64,000 nucleotides of DNA, from positions 269,091-333,090 of the forward strand of contig NZ_JAASRW010000003.1 in assembly GCF_011761355.1 (NCBI RefSeq), in the 5' to 3' direction. Numbering within the stretch: the first letter of the stretch is position 1; each line of letters begins with the position of its first letter. Origin of the DNA: Paenibacillus lupini. GTDB lineage: Bacteria > Bacillota > Bacilli > Paenibacillales > Paenibacillaceae. The notes beneath the pieces are model-generated. The model did not search any database. It had not been told where the DNA came from and saw only the letters and a list, made by a program, of their open reading frames with translations. The translations under genes and the position numbers were made by a program. Positions 42,654 through 49,654 of the stretch are shown here, piece by piece.

Positions 42654-43442
42654 ATGCCTATTATTCCGAACTTCCCAAGAGAATGGCTGGAGGAGCATAC
42701 AGTATGGCATCATCAGTATCATGTGACGCCGGGAACAATGCCGCCGCCGGGGTTCGGTGAGCAGTTTTTACGGTTCCACCGCTACTTTATTAATAAGGTG
42801 TATGATTGGTTTGACCGTGTGGGATATGACAAACGGGCTGTTGCCGGCTGGCCGCAGATGCCTGCGGGCATTATGCAGGCACCGTGCATGAACCAGCAGG
42901 CCTTGTACCGGATCATGTATAATCCTCGCTCTTTCAGCACGCTTGACGAGTTCGGCCGGTTTATAGAGTACAGCGGTGTTCACGGCTGTATCCACGCCAC
43001 CGCTGCGCGATTGTATAACAACCCGGAGATCGATAACTTTGACCTCTGCACAAGGCAGACCGAGTTCTACAACATCCATGGCATGGTTGATCAATGGTAC
43101 CGGAACTGGGAAGCAGCCTGGGGAGTCCGGTCGGACAGCCGCGGCAAGCCGCAGCTTCCAAGTGGTGTGTCCGTTACGTACAATCGCGCAATGCCCGCAT
43201 TATCAACGCGTAGTAGCTCGATTCCCGAGGCACGAATTCAGCAGCTCGGACGGCTCGCTTCACCTTGGATCGCTCACCTGCAGCCGTTAGCTCAACGCCC
43301 TCGCAAATCAGTTCCGCCAGTTCTCCCTCGAACAAGCGGATCATCTGTTCAACGTCGGCCTCAAATACAGCCGCCACTTCTTCGAATTGCAACTTTAAGG
43401 CGTCAAGCGGCAAGGAGCATACAAGCGCAAAAACGTCGCTGA
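42654..43442 (+). CDS. Tyrosinase-like protein with read-through C-terminus antisense to the Nudix gene
   Basis: Open frame of 262 residues. The first 165 or so show the di-copper oxidase pattern: HTVWHHQYHVTPG, FGEQFLRFHRYFINKVYDWF (compare the CuA F-x-WHR region), HGCIHATAARLYN and FYNIHGMVDQWYRNWE (compare the CuB HHANIDRLWAxW region). From residue 174 on, the frame runs through the reverse complement of the Nudix gene (43174 onward) and becomes Arg/Ser/Pro-rich with no family features. The original stop and terminator therefore seem to be missing, as after a deletion joining the two gene ends. ATG 42654 follows GGAGG by nine bases. Copper oxidase activity is not proven. Confidence 0.6.
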   Translation: MPIIPNFPREWLEEHTVWHHQYHVTPGTMPPPGFGEQFLRFHRYFINKVYDWFDRVGYDKRAVAGWPQMPAGIMQAPCMNQQALYRIMYNPRSFSTLDEFGRFIEYSGVHGCIHATAARLYNNPEIDNFDLCTRQTEFYNIHGMVDQWYRNWEAAWGVRSDSRGKPQLPSGVSVTYNRAMPALSTRSSSIPEARIQQLGRLASPWIAHLQPLAQRPRKSVPPVLPRTSGSSVQRRPQIQPPLLRIATLRRQAARSIQAQKRR

Positions 43443-43806
43443 CTTCGCGGTCAATGAAGGGCACGCCTCTTACTTCGCCTGACATTTCCTTGCGTGCCTC
43501 ACCAAGCGGAATCAGATCCTCGAAGCGGGCAGCTACGCCAAGCTCTTCTTCGATCTCGCGTACAGCATCCTGCATGGTCTCGCCGGCCGTTAGATGACCG
43601 GCTGCCGTAATGTCGTAACAGCCGGGATAGGTATCCTTCCCGGCTTGCCGCAATTGGAACCGCACGTATTGGCGGTTCCCTTCGCGGCGTGTCAGCCAGC
43701 AGTGGAAGGAACGATGCCAGTAGCCAAGCGCATGGGTCTCAGAACGGCTGGCTGTGCCAAGCGGATTTAATTGTTCATCATAGATATCGAAGCGTTCTTC
43801 TGCCAT
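43174..43806 (-). CDS. Nudix hydrolase, IPP-isomerase-like
   Basis: Protein of 210 residues. The opening RFDIYDEQLNPLGTASRSETHALGYWHRSFHCWL is that of the YfcD/Idi-like Nudix branch. The Nudix box is at 70-91 (GHLTAGETMQDAV then REIEEELGV); it has six rather than seven residues between E76 and the RE pair, a variant that I recall in this branch. It would hydrolyse a nucleoside-diphosphate-linked compound; the substrate is not known. ATG 43806 follows AAAGGTGG at eight bases. It lies 27 bases downstream of mscL on the same strand and overlaps the convergent tyrosinase-like frame by 269 bases. Confidence 0.9.
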   Translation of the reverse strand: MAEERFDIYDEQLNPLGTASRSETHALGYWHRSFHCWLTRREGNRQYVRFQLRQAGKDTYPGCYDITAAGHLTAGETMQDAVREIEEELGVAARFEDLIPLGEARKEMSGEVRGVPFIDREVSDVFALVCSLPLDALKLQFEEVAAVFEADVEQMIRLFEGELAELICEGVELTAAGERSKVKRAVRAAEFVPRESSYYALIMRALRDCT

Positions 43807-43833
43807 GGAGAGAACCACCTTTTTGCCATGAAA

Positions 43834-44340
43834 TTAATTGCTGACGGCTGTTCCTTCTTCCAAGACCGAGGTGCAGTGCTTGCAGCGTGTAGCCTTAATC
43901 GGAATTTGGGACAAGCAGTACGGGCATTCCTTCTCGGTAGGTTCTGCGGGAGCAGCGGCTTCTTCCGGCTTCATACGGCGCAGAATGTTAATTCCTTTTA
44001 CAAGCATGAAGATACAAGCCGCAACGATAAGGAAATCAAGCAATACGTTAATAAACTGGCCGTAAGCGATAACGGCTACGCCGTTTTTGGTCGCATCGGT
44101 CAAGGTATGTATGGAATCCATCGTAACGCCTTCCGGCAAAGGCTTGTCAGAGCCAAGATTGATGAATAAATCCTTGAAGTCCGCGCCGCCGAGCATCCGT
44201 CCGATGGGAGGCATAATGATATCGTTGACGAGCGAAGTGACGATTTTGCCAAAGGCGCCGCCAATAATGACACCAACTGCGAGATCGATCACGTTCCCTT
44301 TAATGGCGAACTCCTTAAATTCCTGAATAATTTTTTTCAT
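43834..44340 (-). CDS. mscL: Large-conductance mechanosensitive channel with C-terminal zinc ribbon
   Basis: Channel protein of 168 residues that opens under membrane tension to release solutes on hypo-osmotic shock. The amino-terminal S1 helix and TM1 ([33 protein letters not shown]) are canonical, and TM2 spans about 88-118 ([22 protein letters not shown]). After the usual charged cluster it continues with a short Pro/Ala/Glu linker and CPYC...CKHC (C139, C142, C153, C156), a four-cysteine zinc-ribbon motif that ordinary MscL proteins of 130-150 residues lack. AGGAGGG lies seven bases before the ATG. It is probably cotranscribed with the Nudix gene. Confidence 0.95.
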   Translation of the reverse strand: MKKIIQEFKEFAIKGNVIDLAVGVIIGGAFGKIVTSLVNDIIMPPIGRMLGGADFKDLFINLGSDKPLPEGVTMDSIHTLTDATKNGVAVIAYGQFINVLLDFLIVAACIFMLVKGINILRRMKPEEAAAPAEPTEKECPYCLSQIPIKATRCKHCTSVLEEGTAVSN

Positions 44341-44545
44341 GAAGAAATCCCTCCTGCTTCCTACTATTGCCTAACTCTATAAAATCTACTCTACTATATT
44401 AGACGATCTCGCGGCTGATAGAAAGCCTGCCCCAAGGAAGAGCCAAATAACATGCCGAAAAAATGCAACCTCCGTCACTGATTGCCCGTAATAGGCTTAA
44501 GCAATCTTAATAAATCCTATTTTTGCGAATGAGGGGATGGATGAC

Positions 44546-45313
44546 ATGTTTAATCGTTTATTGGCCAGTATTGGAATTGGTTCTGCCAAGCTCGATACAC
44601 TTCTGGAGAAGTCGCAATATGTACCTGGTGAAGAGGTTCGTGGTGTAGTCAATATTCGAGGAGGCAGCGTTGCACAAAACATAGACACGATACAATTATC
44701 GGTCATGACTGAATACATCCGTGAAAGCAATGATCATAAAGTTAGAGCGCATGGGGAGATCGGACGTTTCCATGTCAGCGCTCCATTCACTTTGCAGGCT
44801 GGGGAGACAAAAGAGGTACCGTTCTCGTTCCGCCTGCCGTATCAAACGCCGCTTACCATCGGCCGTGCGCCAGTCTGGGTGAAGACGGAGCTGGATGTAC
44901 GCGGAGGTGTGGATCCAGGGGATAACGACCGAATTGATGTACTGCCTACAAGCGGTATTAATACGGTGCTTCATGCTCTCGATTTGCTCGGGTTCCGTCT
45001 GCGGAATGCCGAATGCGAATATTCTCCTCGCCACGGCGGTGGGATGCCGTTCGTGCAGGAATTTGAGTTTGTGCCAACGAGCCAGTTCCGCGGCCAGCTG
45101 GATGAGCTGGAAGTGATGTTCTTCTCTTCAGATCGTGAGCTTGAGCTGCTGCTCCAGGTTGACCGGAGAGCTCGCGGGTTGGGTGGGCTGTTCGCAGAGG
45201 CGCTTGATATGGATGAGACGTTCGTACGCTGCAGATTTACCGAAGAGCAGCTTCAGGCGGGGCCGGCAGGGATTGCCCGTCAGTTGTCTGATCTGATTGC
45301 CAGGACCATTTAG
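44546..45313 (+). CDS. spo0M: Sporulation-control protein Spo0M
   Basis: Arrestin-like beta-sandwich protein of 255 residues. The start MFNRLLASIGIGSAKLDTLLEK and the next block YVPGEEVRGVVNIRGG closely match Spo0M of B. subtilis (258 residues), which affects early sporulation and cell-wall or division functions. ATG 44546 is used because GAGGGG is nine bases upstream; ATG 44537 abuts that site. It is a single gene with its own terminator. The 205 bases before it hold no other gene. Confidence 0.92.
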   Translation: MFNRLLASIGIGSAKLDTLLEKSQYVPGEEVRGVVNIRGGSVAQNIDTIQLSVMTEYIRESNDHKVRAHGEIGRFHVSAPFTLQAGETKEVPFSFRLPYQTPLTIGRAPVWVKTELDVRGGVDPGDNDRIDVLPTSGINTVLHALDLLGFRLRNAECEYSPRHGGGMPFVQEFEFVPTSQFRGQLDELEVMFFSSDRELELLLQVDRRARGLGGLFAEALDMDETFVRCRFTEEQLQAGPAGIARQLSDLIARTI

Positions 45314-45335
45314 TTCGGGTGAGAGGTTGAGCTGG

Positions 45336-45372
45336 TCCGAGATGCTTCGAGAGAGGCGTCTCGGGCTTTTTT
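45336..45372 (+). terminator. Rho-independent terminator
   Basis: Stem CCGAGATGC / GCGTCTCGG (45337-45345 and 45356-45364) and a GCTTTTTT tail after spo0M. Confidence 0.82.
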
Positions 45373-45466
45373 ATGCCCGGTGAGGGGAGCAGGGCAGGTT
45401 AAATCTTGGCTAATTTAAGGTTTGTGGCATAATAAAGGGAAAGAAGTTCATGAAGGGGAAGTTGGT

Positions 45467-46549
45467 ATGACGATTGGAGCGCGGGTGCTCAAGACAGGGA
45501 TGGCCGTTGCCTTAGCCATTTACATAAGTGGATTATTTGGATTTGCATCACCGCTTATTACAACGGTCGCTGCAATTCTAACGATTCAGCCGTCTATTTA
45601 TCGCTCGTGGCAGCAGGTGCTGGATCAGCTCCAGACTAATCTGCTTGGCGCCGTGATGGCGCTGGCTGCCATGAAGCTGTTTGGGCAAACGCCGATTGCT
45701 GTTGGACTTGTATGTATTCTTGTTATTTTAGTAAGTATCAGATTGAAGATGGAAACCACCATTGGCGTTACGCTCGTAACCGTTGTAGCGATTATGGAGG
45801 CTCATGGCCAGGGGATTACGTTGGCGCTTGAGCGATTTTTGATGGTTTTAGCGGGGATGGGGGCGGCATTCGTCGTTAATGTACTTGTGTTTCCGCCTCG
45901 TCCGAGACGGCAGTTCACCGAGCAGGGGAATCATGCGTTCTCACAGATGTCGCTGCTGCTCCGAACGGCTATTTCGAATGAAATGAAGGAGCAAGTATAC
46001 CGTAAGGAAAAAGAGAAGCTGCACAAAACGCTGCGCAAGCTCGAGGACAGCTATAATCTGTTCGAAGAAGAGCGCAAGGTACTCGCAAGAGCGAAGAGAA
46101 GTCATGCGCGCCAGCTTCTCGTATCCAAGCAAATGATTAGAGCGCTGCAGAAGGGCTCGGATCTGCTGGAGGTGGTGGAGGAGCATTATTTCTCTTCACC
46201 AAAGGCTGGGGATTGGGCAGTCCGGTTTGACCGACAGATCGAAGATTTGACGAAGTACCATGAATCCATTGTTTTGAAGCTCGAGAATAAAATGAAGCCA
46301 AACATCTCTATGGAGCCTGGCGAGGAGCGGGAAGCACGCCTTGTTGCCGACCTCACGGACTATATCCGCGAAGATCCGGATGAGCATAAACGGCTGATCT
46401 TCGTCGCCTCCGCGCTGTTCGAATACGCCTACCATCTGCGCCGGCTGGAGAAGCTGGTTGATCACACGCAGCGTACCCCCGGTCTCGGCGAAGCGGAAGA
46501 ACGCAGAGGCGCCGACCAAGCAGAGGAGCCTGCTGCGATAAGGGAATAG
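45467..46549 (+). CDS. Aromatic acid exporter / FUSC family membrane protein (YqjA-like)
   Basis: Membrane protein of 360 residues. Four to six hydrophobic segments in the first 150 residues (RVLKTGMAVALAIYIS, ASPLITTVAAILTIQPSIYRS, LERFLMVLAGMGAAFVVNVL) form the ArAE_1 domain. A long charged helical cytoplasmic region (about 155-350, with EKEKLHKTLRKLEDSYNLFEEERK) follows. The family is annotated as possible aromatic-acid exporters by analogy with AaeB; in Bacillales the function is not established. ATG 45467 follows GAAGGGGAAG. The intergenic stretch after it is dense in repeats. Confidence 0.87.
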   Translation: MTIGARVLKTGMAVALAIYISGLFGFASPLITTVAAILTIQPSIYRSWQQVLDQLQTNLLGAVMALAAMKLFGQTPIAVGLVCILVILVSIRLKMETTIGVTLVTVVAIMEAHGQGITLALERFLMVLAGMGAAFVVNVLVFPPRPRRQFTEQGNHAFSQMSLLLRTAISNEMKEQVYRKEKEKLHKTLRKLEDSYNLFEEERKVLARAKRSHARQLLVSKQMIRALQKGSDLLEVVEEHYFSSPKAGDWAVRFDRQIEDLTKYHESIVLKLENKMKPNISMEPGEEREARLVADLTDYIREDPDEHKRLIFVASALFEYAYHLRRLEKLVDHTQRTPGLGEAEERRGADQAEEPAAIRE

Positions 46550-46583
46550 ACTAGCCTGTCCGGCAGACGACTGAGGTGCCGCA

Positions 46584-46682
46584 GCCAATAAGTCGCAAAC
46601 ACCGTGTTACAGTAGGCTGAACGTGCCAATGTGTGGTACGAGTAGCCCAATAAGTCGGAAAACCGTGTTACAGTGGGTTGAA
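46584..46682. repeat. Two-copy 38-bp direct repeat
   Basis: Copies at about 46584-46622 and 46646-46682 share CAATAAGTCG, ACCGTGTTACAGT and GG-TGAA in the same order with few differences, at a period of about 62 bases. They start 35 bases after the stop of the FUSC-family gene. Confidence 0.7.
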
Positions 46683-46733
46683 GGTGAATGCGTGGGCGAT
46701 CCGGACTTATGCAGGTGCTGATGGGTTAGGGTT

Positions 46734-46935
46734 CTTAACGATGCGCCGCATCGTTAAGATCAAGAAATCATAGGTTAGTTATTGTCTTAACGATGTGCGA
46801 CATCGTTAAGGTATACGAAATTGGCCGTGAGACGGCGAAAAGTAGGGTAATGAGCGAGCTTAACGATGCGCCGCATCGTTAAGGGCTCGAAAACATGAGT
46901 TAGTTGATGCCTTGACGATGTACGACATCGTTAAG
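46734..46935. repeat. Array of four CTTAACGATG palindromes in two 125-bp units
   Basis: Palindromes with arms CTTAACGATG and CATCGTTAAG at 46734-46758, 46786-46810, 46859-46883 and 46911-46935 (the fourth has CTTGACGATG). Centres alternate: GCGCCGC type in copies 1 and 3, and TGCGA/TACGA type in copies 2 and 4. Copies 1-2 and 3-4 are each 52 bases apart, and the two pairs are 125 bases apart with similar spacer sequence (GGTTAGTT / GAGTTAGTTG), so the unit was duplicated in tandem. Confidence 0.78.
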
Positions 46936-46949
46936 CGTTCGGTTAGACG

Positions 46950-46970
46950 GTCGGCTGGCAACTAGCCGAC
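46950..46970. other. Short hairpin
   Basis: GTCGGCT / AGCCGAC arms around GGCAACT, followed by an A-rich stretch. Right after the palindrome array and before a terminator; no function evident. Confidence 0.4.
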
Positions 46971-46980
46971 AACAAAAATA

Positions 46981-47015
46981 AAATGGCCCCCTCAATAATG
47001 AGGGAGGCCATTTTT
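46981..47015. terminator. Bidirectional terminator
   Basis: AAATGGCCCCCTC / GAGGGAGGCCATTT around AATAAT with A-run before and T-run after, giving terminator character in both directions. It lies directly before structured element C. Confidence 0.75.
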
Positions 47016-47024
47016 GTGTGTTGT

Positions 47025-47178
47025 GCAGCTAGGGGAGGTGGTAGAGGGAATGTATCTCCTGAAGAAGCGGAGCGTCTGCCTTTGCCCATGAAAAATCTCA
47101 TTAGAGATTATATTCAAATTTTCCATGGGCAACAGCAGTCAAAGGAGGTACATTCCCGTCACCCCGACCCCCAGCTGC
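47025..47178 (+). ncRNA. Variable-stem structured element, copy C
   Basis: Blocks TGTATCTCCT (47051-47060), AGCGGAGCG (from 47066), TGCCTTTG (47077-47084), CAACAGCA (47130-47137) and AGGAGGTACA (47143-47152). The inner stem TTGCCCATG pairs with CATGGGCAA and is extended by AAAAT/ATTTT after one mismatch. The outer stem GCAGCT-GGGG (47025-47035) pairs with CCCC-AGCTGC (47068-region partner at 47168-47178). The loop keeps CATT and TTCAA. Its stems differ wholly in sequence from those of A and B. Same caveats as for copy A. Confidence 0.6.
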
Positions 47179-47207
47179 ATACGCCTACGCCCCACACCAA
47201 CCACAAA

Positions 47208-47504
47208 CTAGGAGTCCGTCTTATTACTCCCCTTATGGCGCCGAGGATGCTGCATATGAGCTTCCGGATCATGATCGCCATCCTTTGAGATCAATCGAGG
47301 ATCGGTACGGCCCTCATGGTGGTTGTCGAAGTCAAGCTCGACAAGCTCCCATTCGGTTGTTCCGGCCTGCGGATCGGCAGGGAATACGGCTCCGCGTTCA
47401 AGCTTTTCTACGCGGCCTAACTCATTTTTATAAACACCGGACACCTCAACATGCTCGCCCGACATTGGATCCATTTCATTATGCTGATGCTCTTGCTCGC
47501 TCAT
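47208..47504 (-). CDS. Small hydrophilic protein, YjzC-like pattern
   Basis: Protein of 98 residues, acidic and His-rich. The central block VSGVYKNELGRVEKLERGAVFPADPQAGTTEW has the layout of YjzC/YxlH-type small proteins (proline-containing opening, V-S-G-x-Y, then L-x-x-G-x-x-F-P). The tail is rich in Asp, His and Arg. ATG 47504 follows AAGGAC; a GTG at 47510 is also possible. It lies 22 bases downstream of the 47-residue gene on the same strand, so the two likely form a unit. Function unknown. Confidence 0.65.
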   Translation of the reverse strand: MSEQEHQHNEMDPMSGEHVEVSGVYKNELGRVEKLERGAVFPADPQAGTTEWELVELDFDNHHEGRTDPRLISKDGDHDPEAHMQHPRRHKGSNKTDS

Positions 47505-47526
47505 GGCCACTCGTCCTTCCCTTAGC

Positions 47527-47670
47527 TTATAATCCGTGCTTCGGCACCGCGGCTGTATCTGCTTCGGACTGCTTTTGGCTAGCCTTTTGCTTACCTTGAC
47601 CAGTGCGGTCGGCTAATGATTGCACTTTGCTGGCTTCGACTTGTTTATGGGACGGCCATTCACCTGACAT
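47527..47670 (-). CDS. 47-residue hydrophilic protein
   Basis: Short gene reading MSGEWPSHKQVEASKVQSL, then ADRTGQGKQKASQKQSEAD, then TAAVPKHGL. AAAGGAGG lies eight bases before the ATG, a very strong site. The composition is Gln, Lys, Ser and Ala rich with almost no hydrophobic residues, reminiscent of small acid-soluble spore proteins of the minor classes, but I recognise no specific family. It heads a leftward pair with the YjzC-like gene. Confidence 0.65.
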   Translation of the reverse strand: MSGEWPSHKQVEASKVQSLADRTGQGKQKASQKQSEADTAAVPKHGL

Positions 47671-47730
47671 ACTGCCATCCTCCTTTCGGCAATTAATCCT
47701 TTAGCAGTTTGCCACGAAAGGAGGCTTTGT

Positions 47731-47769
47731 ATGAGCAGGCAGGAGCAAGAGGAACAAATTACAGCTTAA
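47731..47769 (+). other. 12-codon reading frame behind a strong ribosome site
   Basis: AAAGGAGG (47717-47724) six bases before ATG 47731, then MSRQEQEEQITA and a stop that overlaps the end of the TVP38 gene. The sequence directly upstream is divergent from the 47-residue gene. It may be a truncated remnant of a longer gene or a genuine tiny peptide; not enough to call a gene. Confidence 0.3.
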
Positions 47770-48398
47770 TTCACGTGATAACGGGATTCGATCTTCTTGC
47801 CGCCGAACCACATGATAATAATAACGGCACAAGTAACGAAGATGCGCCATGGCTCCTCGCGGAAGCTACTGATATTGAAGCTAATGAGTGAAATGCTTAG
47901 AATCATGACCGCTTTGCCAAGTACAGTCGCAAGGACAAACGTACGAAATGGGATCTTGCTGAACCCAGAGACAATATTAATAATGGATGACGGAGAGAAT
48001 GGGAAGCAGGCCAGCAGAAAAAGCGGCGTAAATCCTTTCTGATCTACCCATTTGAAGAACTTCTCTGTCTTAGGGAATCTCCGCTCAATTTTGGCTTTTA
48101 CATTCTTCCCAAGCTTACGGCTGATCCAGAATACACAAATCGCTCCAATGGATACACCGATCCAAGAAAGCAGAAAGCCCAGCCATAAGCCGAATATATT
48201 CGCGTTTGCCGCCACGATAACGACCAAGGGTAGGAAGGGCAGGAACGATTCGAGAAGAGGCAGCAATATACCGGGGAATATCCCGAATTGCGAATAGCTC
48301 TCCAGCGTCCGCTGCAAATGCTCAAGATCCAGACTTCTCATCTGGACATACAGCTTCTCCATACTTTCCATCATATACATTGTTGAATACAACCCCAC
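47766..48398 (-). CDS. TVP38/TMEM64 family membrane protein
   Basis: DedA-like (VTT domain) membrane protein of up to 210 residues. The domain is clear: GIFPGILLPLLESFLPFLPLVVIVAANA, then FLLSWIGVSIGAICVFWISRKLG, LLACFPFSPSSIINIVSGFSKIP and LATVLGKAVMI, with re-entrant loops typical of lipid-scramblase-like DedA relatives. It may move lipids or ions across the membrane; the exact role is unknown. The start is uncertain among GTG 48398, TTG 48392 and ATG 48380, all near GGGGTGGAG. It lies downstream of the MFS gene on the same strand. Confidence 0.88.
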   Translation of the reverse strand: MGLYSTMYMMESMEKLYVQMRSLDLEHLQRTLESYSQFGIFPGILLPLLESFLPFLPLVVIVAANANIFGLWLGFLLSWIGVSIGAICVFWISRKLGKNVKAKIERRFPKTEKFFKWVDQKGFTPLFLLACFPFSPSSIINIVSGFSKIPFRTFVLATVLGKAVMILSISLISFNISSFREEPWRIFVTCAVIIIMWFGGKKIESRYHVN

Positions 48399-48430
48399 TC
48401 CACCCCTTGCGGGAAAATAATTCGAACTTG

Positions 48431-49624
48431 TTATCCACTTTTACCAATCAACTTGGAAGACGGGATTATGAGATACAGAAAGGCTATACCTCCAAATAAC
48501 GCGGCACTAACCCAGATGACTGAGCTCGTGCTGAAGCTAGCGGCAATAAGCCCGCCTGCAACAGGACCAACCATGCCGCCAATACCCTCCACTGTTGCGA
48601 GCAGTCCCCAGCCTAAACCTTCCTGGTTCGGAGGCACGAAGGAAGCAAGCAAAGCATTCCAAGCTGGAAGAATCGCTGCATAAGATAACCCGAGTATAAC
48701 CACAATAACTAAACAATACCAAAATGGGAGCCGCGATGCCAACAAAGACAAGCCGATCCCAAATATGGCGAAGCCAATGATTAGAAACCAGTGCTTCCCG
48801 CCAAGCTTGTCCGACAAGCGGCCCATCGGAATCAGTCCGGCAGCTGCGCATACGCCTCCTGCAGTCAGCAAGAGAGAATATTGCGTTCCAGCTAGTCCAA
48901 GCCCTTTCTCAGCAAAGCTTGGGAGGACAGGGACAAGCATGCTGGCGCCTGCTGTCTGCATGATCATTCCGGGCAGAATCATTCGCATAGCTTTTATACG
49001 TTCTACTAAGGTCGATAGTTGCCGATTTAACGGCACAGCTTGAACCGAAGGCTCATCCGATCTTTTGCTGCTGATGAAGAACGCCAAGAACGCTCCGATA
49101 ACCGACAGGATAAGAAGCAGAAAGTAAGTCTTGTTCAAATAGTAGTCGAGCAAAATATTGCACACAATGGGTCCAGAGCCTAGTCCGACAAGCCAGACGG
49201 TATACAGAAATCCGATCTGCGTCGCCCGATTATCCTTGGATACCTTCGTCAGACAGACGATCCAAATCGGTGAAATACCAATCCCATAAAGGGCTGCAGC
49301 CATAATGAACAGCCAAGGCACAGTGGCAAAAGGAATCAGAAACACTCCGATAAGCGACACGAACAGGCCTGTCCGTATGACAAATCGAATAGAGAAGCGG
49401 TCCAGCAAATAACCAAAAATCAATTTGAGCAGAGTATCTGTCAAATAGTGAGCTGTAATCGCAAGGCCAATTATATCTAGCGACAGGTGAAGAACCTTCG
49501 CCCCATAAATGGGGAGCAGGCTGATCAGCACCGCGCCCCGCACGAATTCAACGATAAACAATATAACAGAGATAAGCCGCATCTCCACTCCAAGCCATGT
49601 CAAACGCATCCCAATCTTGTTCAC
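48431..49624 (-). CDS. MFS transporter
   Basis: Twelve-helix major facilitator of up to 397 residues. Motif A-like loop GYLLDRFSIRFVIRTG between helices 2 and 3, and GRLSDKLGGKHW in the second half. FVPPNQEGLGWGLLATVEGIGGMVGPVAGG is a helix-11 block typical of drug-efflux MFS. GTG 49624 is weakly supported; ATG 49582 follows GGAGTGGAG and may be the true start. The gene begins 30 bases after the glycosyltransferase gene ends, on the same strand, as in several Bacillales where a YpfP-like glycosyltransferase sits with an LtaA-like glycolipid flippase of the MFS type; that role for this protein is inference. Confidence 0.85.
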   Translation of the reverse strand: MNKIGMRLTWLGVEMRLISVILFIVEFVRGAVLISLLPIYGAKVLHLSLDIIGLAITAHYLTDTLLKLIFGYLLDRFSIRFVIRTGLFVSLIGVFLIPFATVPWLFIMAAALYGIGISPIWIVCLTKVSKDNRATQIGFLYTVWLVGLGSGPIVCNILLDYYLNKTYFLLLILSVIGAFLAFFISSKRSDEPSVQAVPLNRQLSTLVERIKAMRMILPGMIMQTAGASMLVPVLPSFAEKGLGLAGTQYSLLLTAGGVCAAAGLIPMGRLSDKLGGKHWFLIIGFAIFGIGLSLLASRLPFWYCLVIVVILGLSYAAILPAWNALLASFVPPNQEGLGWGLLATVEGIGGMVGPVAGGLIAASFSTSSVIWVSAALFGGIAFLYLIIPSSKLIGKSG

Positions 49625-49654
49625 TTGTGGTCAAGCCCCTTTGCAAATTCTCCC

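Noticed and set aside
46734..46935. CRISPR array
   Set aside because: The four repeats are palindromes with similar, not unique, spacers, at two alternating distances; no cas genes in the window.
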